Part shown: one piece after another, positions 19,468 through 29,041 of the stretch
Layout of the letters: each line of letters opens with the position of its first letter
Position numbering within the stretch: the first letter of the stretch is position 1
Assembly: GCA_003427395.1 (NCBI GenBank)
Contig: BFEA01000391.1
Span: 303,998 to 337,402 of the forward strand
Direction of reading: 5' to 3'
Length of the DNA: 33,405 nt
Source: Chara braunii
Lineage: Eukaryota; Streptophyta; Charophyceae; Charales; Characeae
Program-made: the position numbers and the translations under genes
The notes under the pieces: model-generated
The model's database searches: none
Told to the model about the DNA's origin: nothing
The model's input: the letters and a program-made list of their open reading frames with translations, nothing else

Positions 19468-19870
19468 CATGTCCTCAAGGTAGCAGATCCGTCCTTGCCA
19501 TTTGTCGTCAAAAGGACGCGAGTTAGTATGGTATAGGCGTCGTGTTGCGGCAGGACGACGACAATGGCTATAGACCCGTACAGTTCATGTCAACGAGGAT
19601 GCCCTCAGAGAAGGTAGCTACCTCGACTTACGAGAGAGAACTCTACGCTCTCAGGCAGGTCTTAGAGCATTGGAAGCATTACCTGCTTGGGAGGCACTTC
19701 AAAGTATATTCAGACCACGAGACTCTTAGGTGGCTGAAGACGCAGGCCAAGATGACACCTAAGTTGACTAGGTGGGACACTGAGATAGACCAGTATGACT
19801 TTGAGCTCAAACCGATCAACGACAAGTATAACGTAGTTGCGGATGCTCTAAGTAGGAGATCAGACTACTT
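19468..19870 (+). pseudogene. pol: Ty3/gypsy RNase H domain
   Basis: The domain opens with a KDAS-type motif carrying the first catalytic Asp, reached after a frameshift near 19515 and interrupted by TAG at 19524-19526. The rest is intact: YERELYALRQVLEHW (Glu), YSDHETLRWL (Asp), VVADALSRR (final Asp). It degrades the RNA strand of the RNA:DNA hybrid during reverse transcription. From 19527 onward the frame is open through the end of integrase. Confidence 0.85.
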
Positions 19871-21395
19871 TGGAGCTACAGTCCACTATCTGGATATAGG
19901 GACTGACCTGCAAGAGAAAGTAAGACAGGCGTATGCGCAGGACCCTATTTATGGTGACCTTCTCGAGAAAGTTAAGGAGGCCCCAGAGACTGAACAAGAT
20001 TACCGCACTACAGAGGGATTACTGTTTGAGACGACCAACGTAGTAAACCATCTGTGCGTTCATGCTAGTGAGGGGATCCGTAGTCTGATCCTAGGGGAAT
20101 GCCAGGACACAAAGGGACATTTCCGTTGGCAAAAGACTTTAGCCAACCTGATGCAGGCATACACTTCACCAGGCATGAAGGCCGATTGCATTGAGTACGT
20201 TCGTAGTTGCAAGGTCTGTCAGAGGAATAAGACAACTACTTGTGCAGCTCTAGGTCTTCTTCGACCCTTGCCTATTCCCGACCAGCCTGGAGACTCAATC
20301 TCCATTGACTTCATGGATGCTAGTGTTAAAAGCAGACATGGAAAGAGCCAAGTCATGGTTATAGTCGATAGGTTCAGTAAATACGCAGTTTTTGTTCCTT
20401 TGCCTACAGAGGCACGTATTGACTTAGTAATCCAAAAGTTTTTTGACCATTGGGTGAGTGATCACGGGATTTCGTTGTCTATAGTTAGCGATAGAGACAC
20501 CCGGTTCACAAGTCAGAACTGGAAGGAATTGATGAAAGTCTATGGGTCAAAGTTGCTGATGTCCTCTGGCCGTCACCCAGAGACCAACGGTCAGACTCAG
20601 CAAATGAATAAAATCCTACAACAAGTTTTGCGCACGTACATTAGACCGGATCAGATCAACTGGGATGAAATGTTGCCCAAGGTAGCCAGTGCGTATAACA
20701 ATAGCGTGCATTTAGCCACCTGTCGTACTCCCAATGAGTTCCACAAGTCCTTTAGACCACGCAGACAATTTGAAGGACTTACCCAGGATCAGATTCATAG
20801 GCTACCGCCCTGTACTAAGGAGTCTGCGATGCAGCACGAGAATGAGTTCGCTACCGTCGTTGAGAACCTCGGGAAGGCCCAACACAGAATGATAGAACAG
20901 GCTAATAAGCACCGTCGCCTGTCACAGTTCCAAGTAGGCGACCTTGTCTGGGTCAAGTCCAAAGAATTTGCTCCTAAGGAGAACATTTCGCAAAAGGTAC
21001 TGCCCGCATACAAAGGATCTTGGCCAGTTCTAGAAGTTAAGGGCAGAGAGAATGGGCCGTCCTACACGATAGAAATCCCAGCGCACCTCCACACCTACAT
21101 TGTGTTTCATGCGTCAAAGTTGTTGTCGTGTGTCACAAGCCAACAGTTTCCATCAAGAAGATCCATGTTCCCTCAGAACATGGATGAAAGGTATGACATT
21201 GAGGGCATTGTAGGTGAAGATGTATTCAGAACAGGAGGTAGAGGTCATCCACAGAAACAGTATAAAGTTCGATTTCCTTATCAGGAACCCAAGGACGATC
21301 GCTGGTTTACTAGGACTGAACTTCTAGAAACCGCTCCCGACGTAGTTAGAGCCTACGAGAGGGAAAAGAAAGATAAAAATCCGATCTTGGACTGA
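19871..21395 (+). pseudogene. pol: Ty3/gypsy integrase and chromodomain-like tail
   Basis: This is the C-terminal part of a long uninterrupted frame that ends TGA at 21393-21395. The zinc-binding N-terminus shows GHFRWQKT and CKVCQRNK, but the first expected histidine is glutamine (CQDTKGHF). The catalytic core has SIDFM (Asp) and SDRDTRF (Asp); exactly 36 residues after the Asp of SDRD the expected Glu is Gln (GQTQQMN). A GPY/F-like module follows (AYKGSWPVLEVKGRENGPSY), then a chromodomain-like end (YDIEGIVGED, YKVRFPYQEP, DRWF, ELLETAPDVVRAYE). The domain would insert the cDNA and guide it to marked chromatin. The open frame is therefore not evidence of activity. Confidence 0.9.
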
Positions 21396-22512
21396 ATTAT
21401 TTTCGGAGGACCACGAATTTAGGCCGGCGGGAGTGAAACGGTATTCACCTGGTAGCAGTAGCGAATGCAGATCCCAGGGTTCGATCCGTAGTTCTTATCT
21501 TACCCATGTACAGTATTTGTGTCGACCCTGAGAGTTGAACCCGTGCCCTACGTATTCACAACAGTTGGTAGGTTGTCGTAGGTCCGAGGTGGTAGGGGTT
21601 CGATCTGTAGACCTATTGGATAGAGGTCTTAGTGAGGCCTAGAGGTCGTAGCTGTAGGTGTCCTGAGAAGTCAAGGTCGTAGCTGCTACAGTCCTGAAAG
21701 GTAAGGTCGTCGCTGCTACAGGGTTCGGAAGGTCAAGTCTCCAACCTTCCGGAAGGTCCCAGTAGTGGCCTTTCGAAGTTTGCTCACGTTTAGACAGAGG
21801 CAAGTAGTCAAGAGGTGAGCCCAACTGCGGTACGTCAGCAGTGCGACTGCATCGAGTTGGCAGTGCAAACCCATGCAGTCAGCGGTACCGGTCCCATTCA
21901 GTCACAATCCAGTCAAGCAAGTACAGTGTGGGATTGAGTGCACCAGGGGCATGGGAAAGGCACAAACCAACGAGCTACAGAAGTATAAATCAAGAGGCAG
22001 CGCCCAGCCATTCATTCATTTCTGCGGAAGCCATGCGCAAGCGCTGCTCGAGCGACTTGTGCGAGGTGGTCTGCAGAGCGCCCGAAGACGAAGTGGGCAG
22101 AGTTGAGGTTGAGTGGCCATAGCCAGCAGGGTTGAGCGGCCATAGCTGTCGTAGGTGGTAGACTAGTGTAGTGTGTGCATGTGTGTATGACAGTGTGTCG
22201 CGTGTGGGATATCCAGGGTGATCCTGAGTTGAGTGTGTGTGAACAGCGGAGTTGAGCTAGTGACGAACAAAGAGTTGTACAGGCGCTGATGCGCCACAGC
22301 CATCTGAAGCGAGCTTACATCTGAACTGTGTTCTTGATTACCATATCTCGGAGTTTTGAGTGGGAGCTTGTTGCCAGTTTGGTGTGTTACCTGTTTACAT
22401 GCATGCGAAGTGGAAAAGAAAGTGAGTCTGATTGCAAATCAATCAATCAAACCTAATTAACTACTTCGTCCCCGCACACGTGTCAAATCAGGTTGTCCTG
22501 ATTCACGTGCGG
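21396..22512 (+). other. 3' flank of the Ty3 element, possible LTR remnant
   Basis: No ORF. Features: GGTTCGATCC at about 21479 and GGTTCGATCT near 21598; three imperfect 30-bp repeats built on GGTCGTAGCTGCTACAG (21644-21735); an AACCTTCC/GGAAGG inverted pair near 21728-21757; and a TATA-like GTATAAAT near 21983. The last suggests U3/R sequence of a 3' LTR, but I could not find a matching 5' copy. The end (22478-22512) is a near-perfect inverted repeat around CAGGTTGTCCTG with CACGTG at both ends. It may equally be the leader of the minus-strand element described next. Confidence 0.35.
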
Positions 22513-22525
22513 TGTTCCGATACCA
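22513..22525 (-). other. primer-binding site of minus-strand LTR element
   Basis: The minus strand reads TGGTATCGGAACA two bases after the LTR end at 22528. TGGTATC matches the start of the common plant retroelement primer-binding site complementary to initiator methionine tRNA. This makes the adjacent LTR a 5' LTR in minus orientation, with internal sequence expected below 22513. No coding part of that element is recognisable there. Confidence 0.6.
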
Positions 22526-22859
22526 GCTGTTACATGCCAGTTGGGCAATGACCAAACATACATCATCCTCATCATAAGGTGTGAAGGGGCCTGGCGCTAC
22601 ATAGGAAGAATGCACCAGGTCCAGACCATACACAGACGAAGAGGAGGGGATCAGATGAAGAAGAGGGGGGAGATGGGACTGCCGTCAACACCAAGTCTTC
22701 AGTGCAAGTCCCAGATAATCCCTCATCAAATGTATGAAGCCCAATGTCGAGTCTGGATCCAAATGTCACCAATCCCTCTCTGTCGTAATCTGCTGATGCA
22801 GTGAAGTCAGGTAGCGAGAGGGTGAGGGGGAGATGGTGGACTGAGAAGAGGAGGAAGAA

Positions 22860-22917
<58 letters not shown>

Positions 22918-22997
22918 NNNNNNNNNNNNNNNNNNNNNNNNNNNNNNNNNNNNNNNNNNNNNNNNNNNNNNNTCTCTCTCTCTCTCTCTCTCTCTCA
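22860..22997. repeat. CT microsatellite split by an assembly gap
   Basis: A long TC dinucleotide run with 55 Ns at 22918-22972. TC continues on both sides, so the true length is unknown and the run probably caused the gap. Confidence 0.95.
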
Positions 22998-23286
22998 TGT
23001 GCCAGGTGCTAACCTGTGAAGATGGCGTTGTGCTGCAGGTACCTCGATGACGAGCTGGAGCTATGGCGCTGCAGGTAAGTCTCCCTGGCCTCCGCCCAAT
23101 CTCTATCTCTCTCGAGTGCTACTCTAGCTCCTAATAGCGCCCAGCGCTGAACACTACTGGTAACGCTACTACTACTACTGCAACGCTCCTCCAGAGTGCT
23201 GCTGCCGAATCCTGAAAACTACCTCCTGCCTCCTGAACTGCACGTGAAGTGCCTGGGAAGTCCCTATGAACTACCTGCAGCCTGCC

Positions 23287-23316
23287 GGGCGGGCCAGTCT
23301 TATATAGTGCTGGCCC
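23287..23316 (-). promoter_or_regulatory. TATA box of LTR1 inside an inverted repeat
   Basis: The minus strand reads CTATATAAGA (23298-23307), lying about 370 bases from the LTR start. It is bracketed by GGGCCAG (23291-23297) and CTGGCCC (23310-23316), extendable to 11 bp with one mismatch, so the TATA box would sit in the loop of a hairpin. Confidence 0.6.
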
Positions 23317-23675
23317 GTCCAGGAGGCTGCTCTTGGCAATGCCAAAACGTGCCAGACCCTGGCGTTGAAGTTAAAACAAAGGTTGTCTTGAAAACAGGCC
23401 CGAAATGGCCTGTGCTAAAACCCTGGTACGGTGGCTAGGTTTCAGGGCTGGTCGATCTCATGAGGGCCTGAAAATGGCCCTCCGTTTCAGGCTGAAAAGA
23501 CTCAAGGCCTGGAGGGCCCTGTTTTAGGTTGAAACGACACAGGGCATGTAGGCCCTTGTTTTCAGGCTTTCAGGCTGAAACGACCCAGGGCCTGTAGGCC
23601 CTTGTTTTCAGGCTTTCTGGCAGAAATGACCTAGGGCCTGAAAATGGCCCTCGTTTGCAGGCGCAGCATGTAACA

Positions 23676-24840
23676 AGCAGTCTGGGGTTATTCTGGCATT
23701 TCGAGACTGTGTATACTGGGTGTGGACTATCATTGCTTCATTGTTTCCTAGATGTGATCTACTCGGCTTTCCTTTGTGACTGGTTGTCAGGATTCTGTGG
23801 AGCGAAGTGCACTCTCAGTGTTTTCAGTCATATCGCATGGTCAAGTCTTCCGTTGTGTTTCTCTCTCGTTGTGCAGTGTGATACTCCCATCCTCTCCCCT
23901 TCCTTCTGTGTACGTATGGGCATAGCTGGAAGTCTATGTGAGCGAGTGTTGGTCTTCTGACAACAAACAACCAGGATCATAACATAGTTCAGTTCAGTCT
24001 GGTAAGCCCTGTAGGACCCGGTCGGTCTGTCAGTCCAGTCAGTCTTATCTGTTAGTCAGTCAAACCCAGTAGTGAGCTGAAGGCAGAGAAGGCCGACCCC
24101 AGTCTGGCAAAGGCAGGTACCTGTCTGGAAAAGTCCAACATTGGGAACTGCAGCGAACTACGAAAGTCCAGCAGCAACAAGGCGTCAACACAATTTCCAT
24201 TCAAGCTTGCTGCAAAAGCGCTGTCACGGTCATGTGCTATCAAGCATCAAGTGAGGTTGAGAGGCAGTCAAGTAGACTAGTCAATGGCACCCGAGGCCAT
24301 ACTGAGGCCATAGCTTAGCCTCCGAGAGAGACATCAGAGTGAGAGGAAGACATTCACAGTGAGAGAGAGAGAGCAAGAGAGACTGAGGCCTGAGGGAAGC
24401 AAAGAGAGGGAGGGAGAGAGCTTCATGCCTTTTTGATGTGGCTTGGCGGAGATGGCCACCCGTGTGTGTATATCTAAGACTTCGCTGTATAAGACTTGGA
24501 ATTTCCAAGCAAATTCCGGAGTGTTGGCTCTCATGTTGCGGCTTGGAGCTTGGTGTGGCCAAATGCAAACTCGCTGTCGTGTGAGAAGCTGTGCGGCTTT
24601 GTGAGGGTCGTTGCAGTGGGTTCTCCTCCACAATATCTCCCTGCTTCGTTCATCTCTCACCTTGTTATGCAAATCATTCATAACATTACACCATGTAAGG
24701 ATATACTCTTACCTCCCGGCCTCCTGCACCTCCACCCGGGTCCTCTCAGCCTCTACTGTTGCACTTGGGCCGACCAGTTCTCTTCCCCTTTGGCTGGACA
24801 TCACTGCCTACTATAATCCTACCTACAAACCCTTATCTAG
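23676..24840. other. no gene seen; short simple repeats
   Basis: No supported ORF. CAGT-rich simple sequence at about 23985-24065 and a GA-rich tract at about 24310-24420. Confidence 0.4.
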
Positions 24841-25193
24841 AGCCTCGTTCGACACCACTTGAAAATACTTAAGAAATTGTCATTAATTTACATTAACTCG
24901 ATTTATGGTTCCATGTACACTTGAGGAAACCCTTGCACAGACTGCACTTGAAACTGAACTCCACGGCTTGACCAATCCTGGACCAGTATCGCCTGCTGGA
25001 AAAAAAGAAAAACCGAAAAAAAGCCCCACTTGGAGTGCTGGCGGTAACCTCTGGCAAGTTCTCAAGGCTCCCCAGTGAGGTACCTTGAGTTCAAGTGCGA
25101 TTTTGCCCTGGCCGCGCTCAAGGGCGGGCACTTGAGAGACGAAAAGTAGAAACAACTCCACGGCGACGTTCACGTGGTGTCGAACAAGGCCCC
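24841..25193 (+). mobile_element. MITE-like element 1
   Basis: 353 bp with terminal inverted repeats: left AGCCTCGTTCGACACCACTT, right ending GTGGTGTCGAACAAGGCCCC. TAG is present directly outside both ends (24838-24840 and 25194-25196; CTAG if the element is one base shorter). There is no coding capacity. Three-base target sites and GGGCCT-type ends recall PIF/Harbinger MITEs, but the class is not certain. Its interior matches element 2 (25219-25590) in reverse orientation. Confidence 0.7.
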
Positions 25194-25218
25194 TAGACCT
25201 ACACTAGACTCCATACTT

Positions 25219-25590
25219 CGGGCCTCATTCGACACCACTTGAACTCTTTTGTTCCACCCCTCCCTAATGACCCCCCCGTAATGTTTTCACTTTCCTGCTC
25301 TCAATTGTGCATAGTTGACACTCAAGTCCCGCTGGGGCAAAATCGCACTTGAACTCAAGGTACGTCCCGGAGGTACCTTGAGTTCAAGTGTCAGTGGATA
25401 CCGCCAGCACTCCAAGTGGGGATTTTTTTTTTGTTTTTCTTTTTCCCAGATTGGTCAACCCGTGGAGTTCGGTTTCAAGTGCAGGCTGTTCAAGGGGGAA
25501 CCATAAATTGAGTAAGTGCAAATTAATCACAATTTCTCGTTCAGGGCACCCTTGAAAATCAAGAATTTTCAACTCGTGTCGAACGAGGCT
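25219..25590 (-). mobile_element. MITE-like element 2, inverted relative to element 1
   Basis: 372 bp, with left CGGGCCTCATTCGACACC and right end CGTGTCGAACGAGGCT, and CTT outside both ends. The whole body aligns in reverse with element 1 (for example TTGACCAATC, CCACTTGGAGTGCTGGCGGTA, AATTTATGGTTCC). Unlike element 1 it has an internal perfect 18-bp inverted repeat (25346-25363 with 25373-25390, 9-nt loop) with arm CACTTGAACTCAAGGTAC. Confidence 0.65.
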
Positions 25591-25653
25591 CTTACTGGTA
25601 CCATCATTCCGCACCTGCTATCCTACGGGACCCTAGGGCCTCTCCGAGTTGCT

Positions 25654-25786
25654 GGAAAACTCCCACCGAGTCCTGGACAAATTCTAGTTCTGTCCCGGGC
25701 CTGTCTCTTATACACATCTAGATGTGTATAAGAGACAGAGGAAAACTCCCACCGAGTCCTGGACAAATTCTAGTTCTGTCCCGGGC
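25654..25786. other. assembly artefact: Nextera mate-pair junction with 47-bp duplication
   Basis: 25701-25738 is the 19-bp Tn5 mosaic end CTGTCTCTTATACACATCT followed by its exact reverse complement, the circularisation junction of Nextera mate-pair libraries. The 47 bases before it (25654-25700) are repeated exactly after it (25740-25786). This is untrimmed library sequence, not biology. One copy of the 47 bp and the adapter should be removed. Confidence 0.97.
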
Positions 25787-25872
25787 TCCCTAGAATTCCT
25801 GGTAACTCCTCCATAGCTGAAATCCAGCTAGTGTCTGTTTCTACACCTACTCACTAATGTACTCCTGTCCAA

Positions 25873-25968
25873 GGTACAGAAACAGAGCATAGAAAACAGA
25901 GTTAGGTACAGAAACAGAGCATAGAAAACAGAGTTAGGTACAGAAACAGAGCATAGAAAACAGAGTTA
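25873..25968. repeat. three perfect 32-bp tandem repeats
   Basis: Three identical head-to-tail copies starting GGTACAGAAACAGAGCATAG (25873, 25905, 25937). Perfect identity suggests a very recent expansion or a gap-filling artefact like its neighbour at 25654. Confidence 0.9.
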
Positions 25969-26612
25969 GCACATGGATACCGACTTCAGCAGACACAGCC
26001 ATACATACATCAGCAGCAGGGCAGAAAGAGTTCCAAAAAGCAGAAAACAGGCTCAGACTCGGAATCTGAGCACACCCGACGAAAGGACAGCGACTTCTCA
26101 GAAAAGTGCTGATTTCTGGGCCTGAAAACTGAGAGGGTCATTGGAGTGGAATGTGCGGTACTTACCTAAGTGTCTGATGGAGGCAGGAGGCAGGAAGCAG
26201 GAAGAAGTAGCCAACGATCCTTATTGCCTCCTATAGGACTCCGGACCGCCGTATGGACAACCGTTGGGCAACCGTTCGGCAAAGGGACCTGTTGCTCATC
26301 ACTCAATGTTTTAGCCAGTTACCGTAGGCTACGACCTGCACTGCAACGCGAGTGAGTGATGTGCAGCGTTCGCGCTTGACAGAGGTTTACGATAGAGGAA
26401 GTAGTTCGGCTTACCTGCATTTGGAGAGACAGAGGTTAGCTGATCGGGCTGCTTGACAGAACAGAAGCAGACGAGTGAGTGTTGTGCTCCTTTCGCATTT
26501 TCAGAGAGAACGACAACCGTGACGGCGAACTAAAGTGAATTTTTCGGCAGGTTGTTAGCGAGTCTAACAATAAAGCAGCACACTTGACGGTGGGAGTGAT
26601 CCAGGACCGACG
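25969..26612. other. no gene seen; possible leader of a gag-like ORF
   Basis: No ORF support. Contains short GGAGGCAGGA repeats near 26178-26205. Confidence 0.35.
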
Positions 26613-26840
26613 ATGGAGAAATCTATACGAGGTAAGGGAAATAACCACGACGAAGGCGCAGTGCCCACTCATGAGCAAGCGATCAAGACGGCAATTGCCG
26701 AGGCAGCGGCTGCACCTCCTGCAGAAACACTCCCTTGAGAGATTAGGATGCAGCCTCGCGATATGCAGCGGAAAAAAGAGGAAGAACGTATACTGAGGAA
26801 GAAAAGCGCAAGAGAACGAGTCTTGCATACTAGTGAATAG
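26613..26840 (+). pseudogene. gag-like N-terminal ORF remnant
   Basis: From ATG 26613 the frame reads MEKSIRGKGNNHDEGAV, then an Ala-rich EQAIKTAIAEAAAAPPAETL, a TGA at 26736-26738, and in the same frame a charged coiled-coil-like part (KKEEERILRKKSARERV) to TAG at 26838-26840. After the TAG the frame still gives FTKYG. The composition resembles the N-terminal, helix-forming start of a retrotransposon gag. It stops where the minus-strand LTR2 begins (about 26925), which may have interrupted it. The family assignment is tentative. Confidence 0.35.
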
Positions 26841-27334
26841 TTCACCAAGTATGGGCAGAACCAAAGATCAACCAATATAGGATGAGCAGGTATGCAGCGG
26901 AAGTCTAAGAAATGGACTGACTCACATAGACCGAACTCACCCAACATCACTCAACACACAAACAATCGTGGGATGGTGGGGTCTGAAGCCATGCATAGAC
27001 GATGCTTAAGGCCCCGTACAATCATACACAGATGAATGGTGGGAGGACAGACGATGGAGGTGGGAGATGTGGACAACGCCACATGTCACCGAGATAGTAT
27101 CCAGAAGGTCACCGATATGGTAGCCAAAATGCCACCGAACAAAACCAGAATGTCGTGGACATGAGTCACCAATGTCAGAGGTACAGAATCCCAATGTAAC
27201 CGATGCCCGATCTGTGATGCCACTAGGTATCAATCCCAATGTCTCCAATGTCTCTAAACCAGGTAGGTGTCACAGACTCCTACTACCGAAGTCCAAACAC
27301 TGATCTCCGTCCAACTCGTATCTTAGTGTCCAAT

Positions 27335-27445
27335 CTGAAGAAGAAGAAGAAGAAGAAGAATGGTCTGAAGAAGAAGAAGAAGAAGAAGAAGAAGAAGAAG
27401 AAGAAGAATAGTCTGAAGAACGAGTCTGAAGAAGAGGAAGAGGAA
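27335..27445. repeat. GAA microsatellite with interrupting TCTGAAGAA units
   Basis: Runs of GAA separated by TGGTCTGAAGAA, TAGTCTGAAGAA and GAGTCTGAAGAA. It lies at the place in LTR2 where LTR1 has its CT/GA run, so that part of the LTR seems prone to simple-repeat growth. Confidence 0.85.
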
Positions 27446-27626
27446 CAAGAAGAGAGGGGAGACAGAGAGTTGGGAAGATGGCGAGTAGCCTCAGGCCTAA
27501 CCTGCAGTTGGCAAGCTGGCGCCTTGGCTGTGGCGGGAGTCCTACTGCAAGTCGCTGGAGCTATGGCGCCCCACTGTCTACCAGGTAAGTCCTCCTCGCT
27601 CCTCCTCGCTCCTCCTAGGCGGCAGT

Positions 27627-28010
27627 GCGTTAAACTTAGCGCTGCAGTCCTTAGCGTTGTGCTGAACCCAAATTAGCACAGCGCTAACGCTGGCTGCTGC
27701 TGCTGGTTCCCAACCTTCGGAAATGGCCGCTGGACCAGCCTAAGCACCGTCCAGTGGCCGGTCGGCCTCGATGCTGGCCTCCTGCGCCGTGCGCTGAACC
27801 TGTCTCTTATACACATCTAGATGTGTATAAGAGACAGGCGTTAAACTTAGCGCTGCAGTCCTTAGCGTTGTGCTGAACCCAAATTAGCACAGCGCTAACG
27901 CTGGCTGCTGCTGCTGGTTCCCAACCTTCGGAAATGGCCGCTGGACCAGCCTAAGCACCGTCCAGTGGCCGGTCGGCCTCGATGCTGGCCTCCTGCGCCG
28001 TGCGCTGAAC
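27627..28010. other. assembly artefact: Nextera junction with 173-bp duplication
   Basis: 27800-27837 is the same 38-base Tn5 mosaic-end junction as at 25701. The 173 bases before it (27627-27799) are repeated exactly after it (27838-28010). Within the LTR this would be mistaken for a tandem duplication. Confidence 0.97.
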
Positions 28011-28248
28011 CATCGAAATGACCGTTCAGCTCAGAACGGCGGGCGGCAGCCTCAAGAGGGCCGCCAGGCCCAAACGGTCATGTCGTTTGGGCCAACCCTG
28101 GTCTGCTAGGCGCTGAGGCGCCAACCGGTGGCCTAACAGGGCCTACCGGAACAAAAAGGCCTAGCCTTTGGCGAGGCCGGCCTGGGTACCCCTGAACCGG
28201 TATGTCGGGCCTGTGAAGGCCCGTATGAAGTCGCAGACTGTAACACAC

Positions 28249-28263
28249 TCCCCCCCTTAAAAG
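28249..28263 (-). other. polypurine tract of minus-strand chromovirus
   Basis: On the minus strand a TTTTAAGGGGGGGAG tract lies three bases before the LTR start TGTTACA, the normal place for plus-strand priming in LTR retrotransposons. It is also eight bases after the end of the chromodomain ORF. Confidence 0.7.
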
Positions 28264-28269
28264 ACCGAA

Positions 28270-28555
28270 CTACTTGCGAGAGCGAAGTTGTCTGTCCGAT
28301 ACCTGGGTGGGCCGGGTGGGACAAACTTTGTCCTTGGCAAGTCTCCGGTTCTCGTAATCGGAGAAGATGAGTGGTGCAGATGCCTGTAAGTCTGCGCAGG
28401 AGATCCAACGAGTGTCATCCGGGTCACATCGCTTGAAGGTGACTTGGTATTGCATTGGCTTGTTGCCAAACTTGCGGTGCATGATGACACGGTCAACTTC
28501 CTAATGGTCCATAGAGGGCGGATCCTGTTCGCAAACCGTTAGGGTTGCGTTTTCC
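28270..28555 (-). pseudogene. pol: chromodomain end of a second Ty3/gypsy pol
   Basis: The minus strand reads TLTVCEQDPPSMDH, then TAG (28501-28503), then EVDRVIMHRKFG, MQYQVTFKRCDPDDTRWIS, ADLQASAPLIFSDYENRRL and SDRQLRSRK before TAG at 28270-28272. This is the C-terminal chromodomain of a chromovirus polyprotein (hydrophobic strand, QYQVTFK, DDTRW, then a helix). Similarity ends near 28555, so integrase and everything upstream are missing; the element is truncated. The family differs from the plus-strand element at 8620-21395. Confidence 0.75.
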
Positions 28556-29041
28556 CCCCCTGAGACATTTTTCGTCGTCGTTCGTTATACCGGTCGTTCA
28601 TTCCGGTGTCGGGACTGGTGAGTCCCGAATGACTTCCCAACACTCAGGAGGCTGTATACGACCAATTTGTGCACGACAGAGAAAACCGGAGGCAAGGATG
28701 TTGGAAGAACCAAAGGCGGGAGCGAAGGCACTAGCGAGCTAGAGGCTGCCCAAAATCATGGAGACCCTTGAACTATGAAAGGATTGACTGAACAAGGAAC
28801 GACAAAGGCACGCAAGAAAATAGCGAAGGCGATCCTTCTCCCGAAACAAAGAAGGACCGCCAGGAATAGTAGTAAAATGCGGGATGTGCGCCGCAAAGAG
28901 AGAAAAGAAGCAGAAAAGGATAGGACGTAAGGCGCCGGCATGGGAAAAGGTAGCCGGGCCAGGTGGGGCACTGGGACGCAGCGACAAAGAGGCTCAAGGG
29001 GGCCACGGACCAAGTAGGGACCCGCGTCCGGGGAGGCCGCC
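28556..29041. other. no gene seen between chromodomain remnant and minisatellite
   Basis: Long open frames on both strands run into the 51-bp repeat and are explained by it. A short imperfect hairpin CGCAAACC/GGGTTGCG lies at the left edge (about 28530-28550). Confidence 0.4.

Larger units (their letters stand above)
8620..21395 (+). mobile_element. Ty3/gypsy chromovirus, decayed, with element B nested in gag
   Basis: The order is gag (capsid, zinc knuckle), protease, reverse transcriptase, RNase H, integrase, chromodomain-like end, which is the Ty3/gypsy order with a chromovirus tail. The span here covers the recognisable coding part only. No LTR pair could be found by eye: 5' sequence at 8144-8619 and 3' sequence at 21396-22512 do not match each other. 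Without the 7.7-kb insertion the coding part is about 5 kb, the usual size. Several stops, at least four frameshifts and altered catalytic residues show that it is long dead. Confidence 0.85.
22528..23675 (-). repeat. LTR in minus orientation (LTR1) with TATA box and N gap
   Basis: The plus strand begins TGTTACA (22528-22534) and ends TGTAACA (23669-23675), perfect 7-bp inverted termini of TG...CA type. A TATA box on the minus strand and a primer-binding site just outside fix the orientation. U3 (23440-23660) holds GC-rich near-repeats of about 50 bp with AGGGCCTGTAGGCCC and CAGGCTTTCAGGCTG. It shares CTGGAGCTATGGCG and other blocks with the LTR at 26925-28245, so both belong to one family. 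Length is 1148 including 55 Ns. Confidence 0.7.
26925..28245 (-). repeat. 3' LTR (LTR2) of a minus-strand chromovirus
   Basis: The upper edge is sharp: TGTAACA at 28239-28245 followed by the polypurine tract. The lower edge is estimated from similarity to LTR1 (shared ATACACAGA blocks, CTGGAGCTATGGCG at 27555-27568) and is not resolved. The interior contains a GAA microsatellite and an adapter artefact that inflates the length by 211 bp. Same family as LTR1, but clearly diverged. Confidence 0.55.

Noticed and set aside
25701-25738. Perfect 38-bp palindrome as a biological inverted repeat or attachment site
   Set aside because: It is exactly the Tn5 mosaic-end junction used in mate-pair libraries and occurs twice between perfect duplications.
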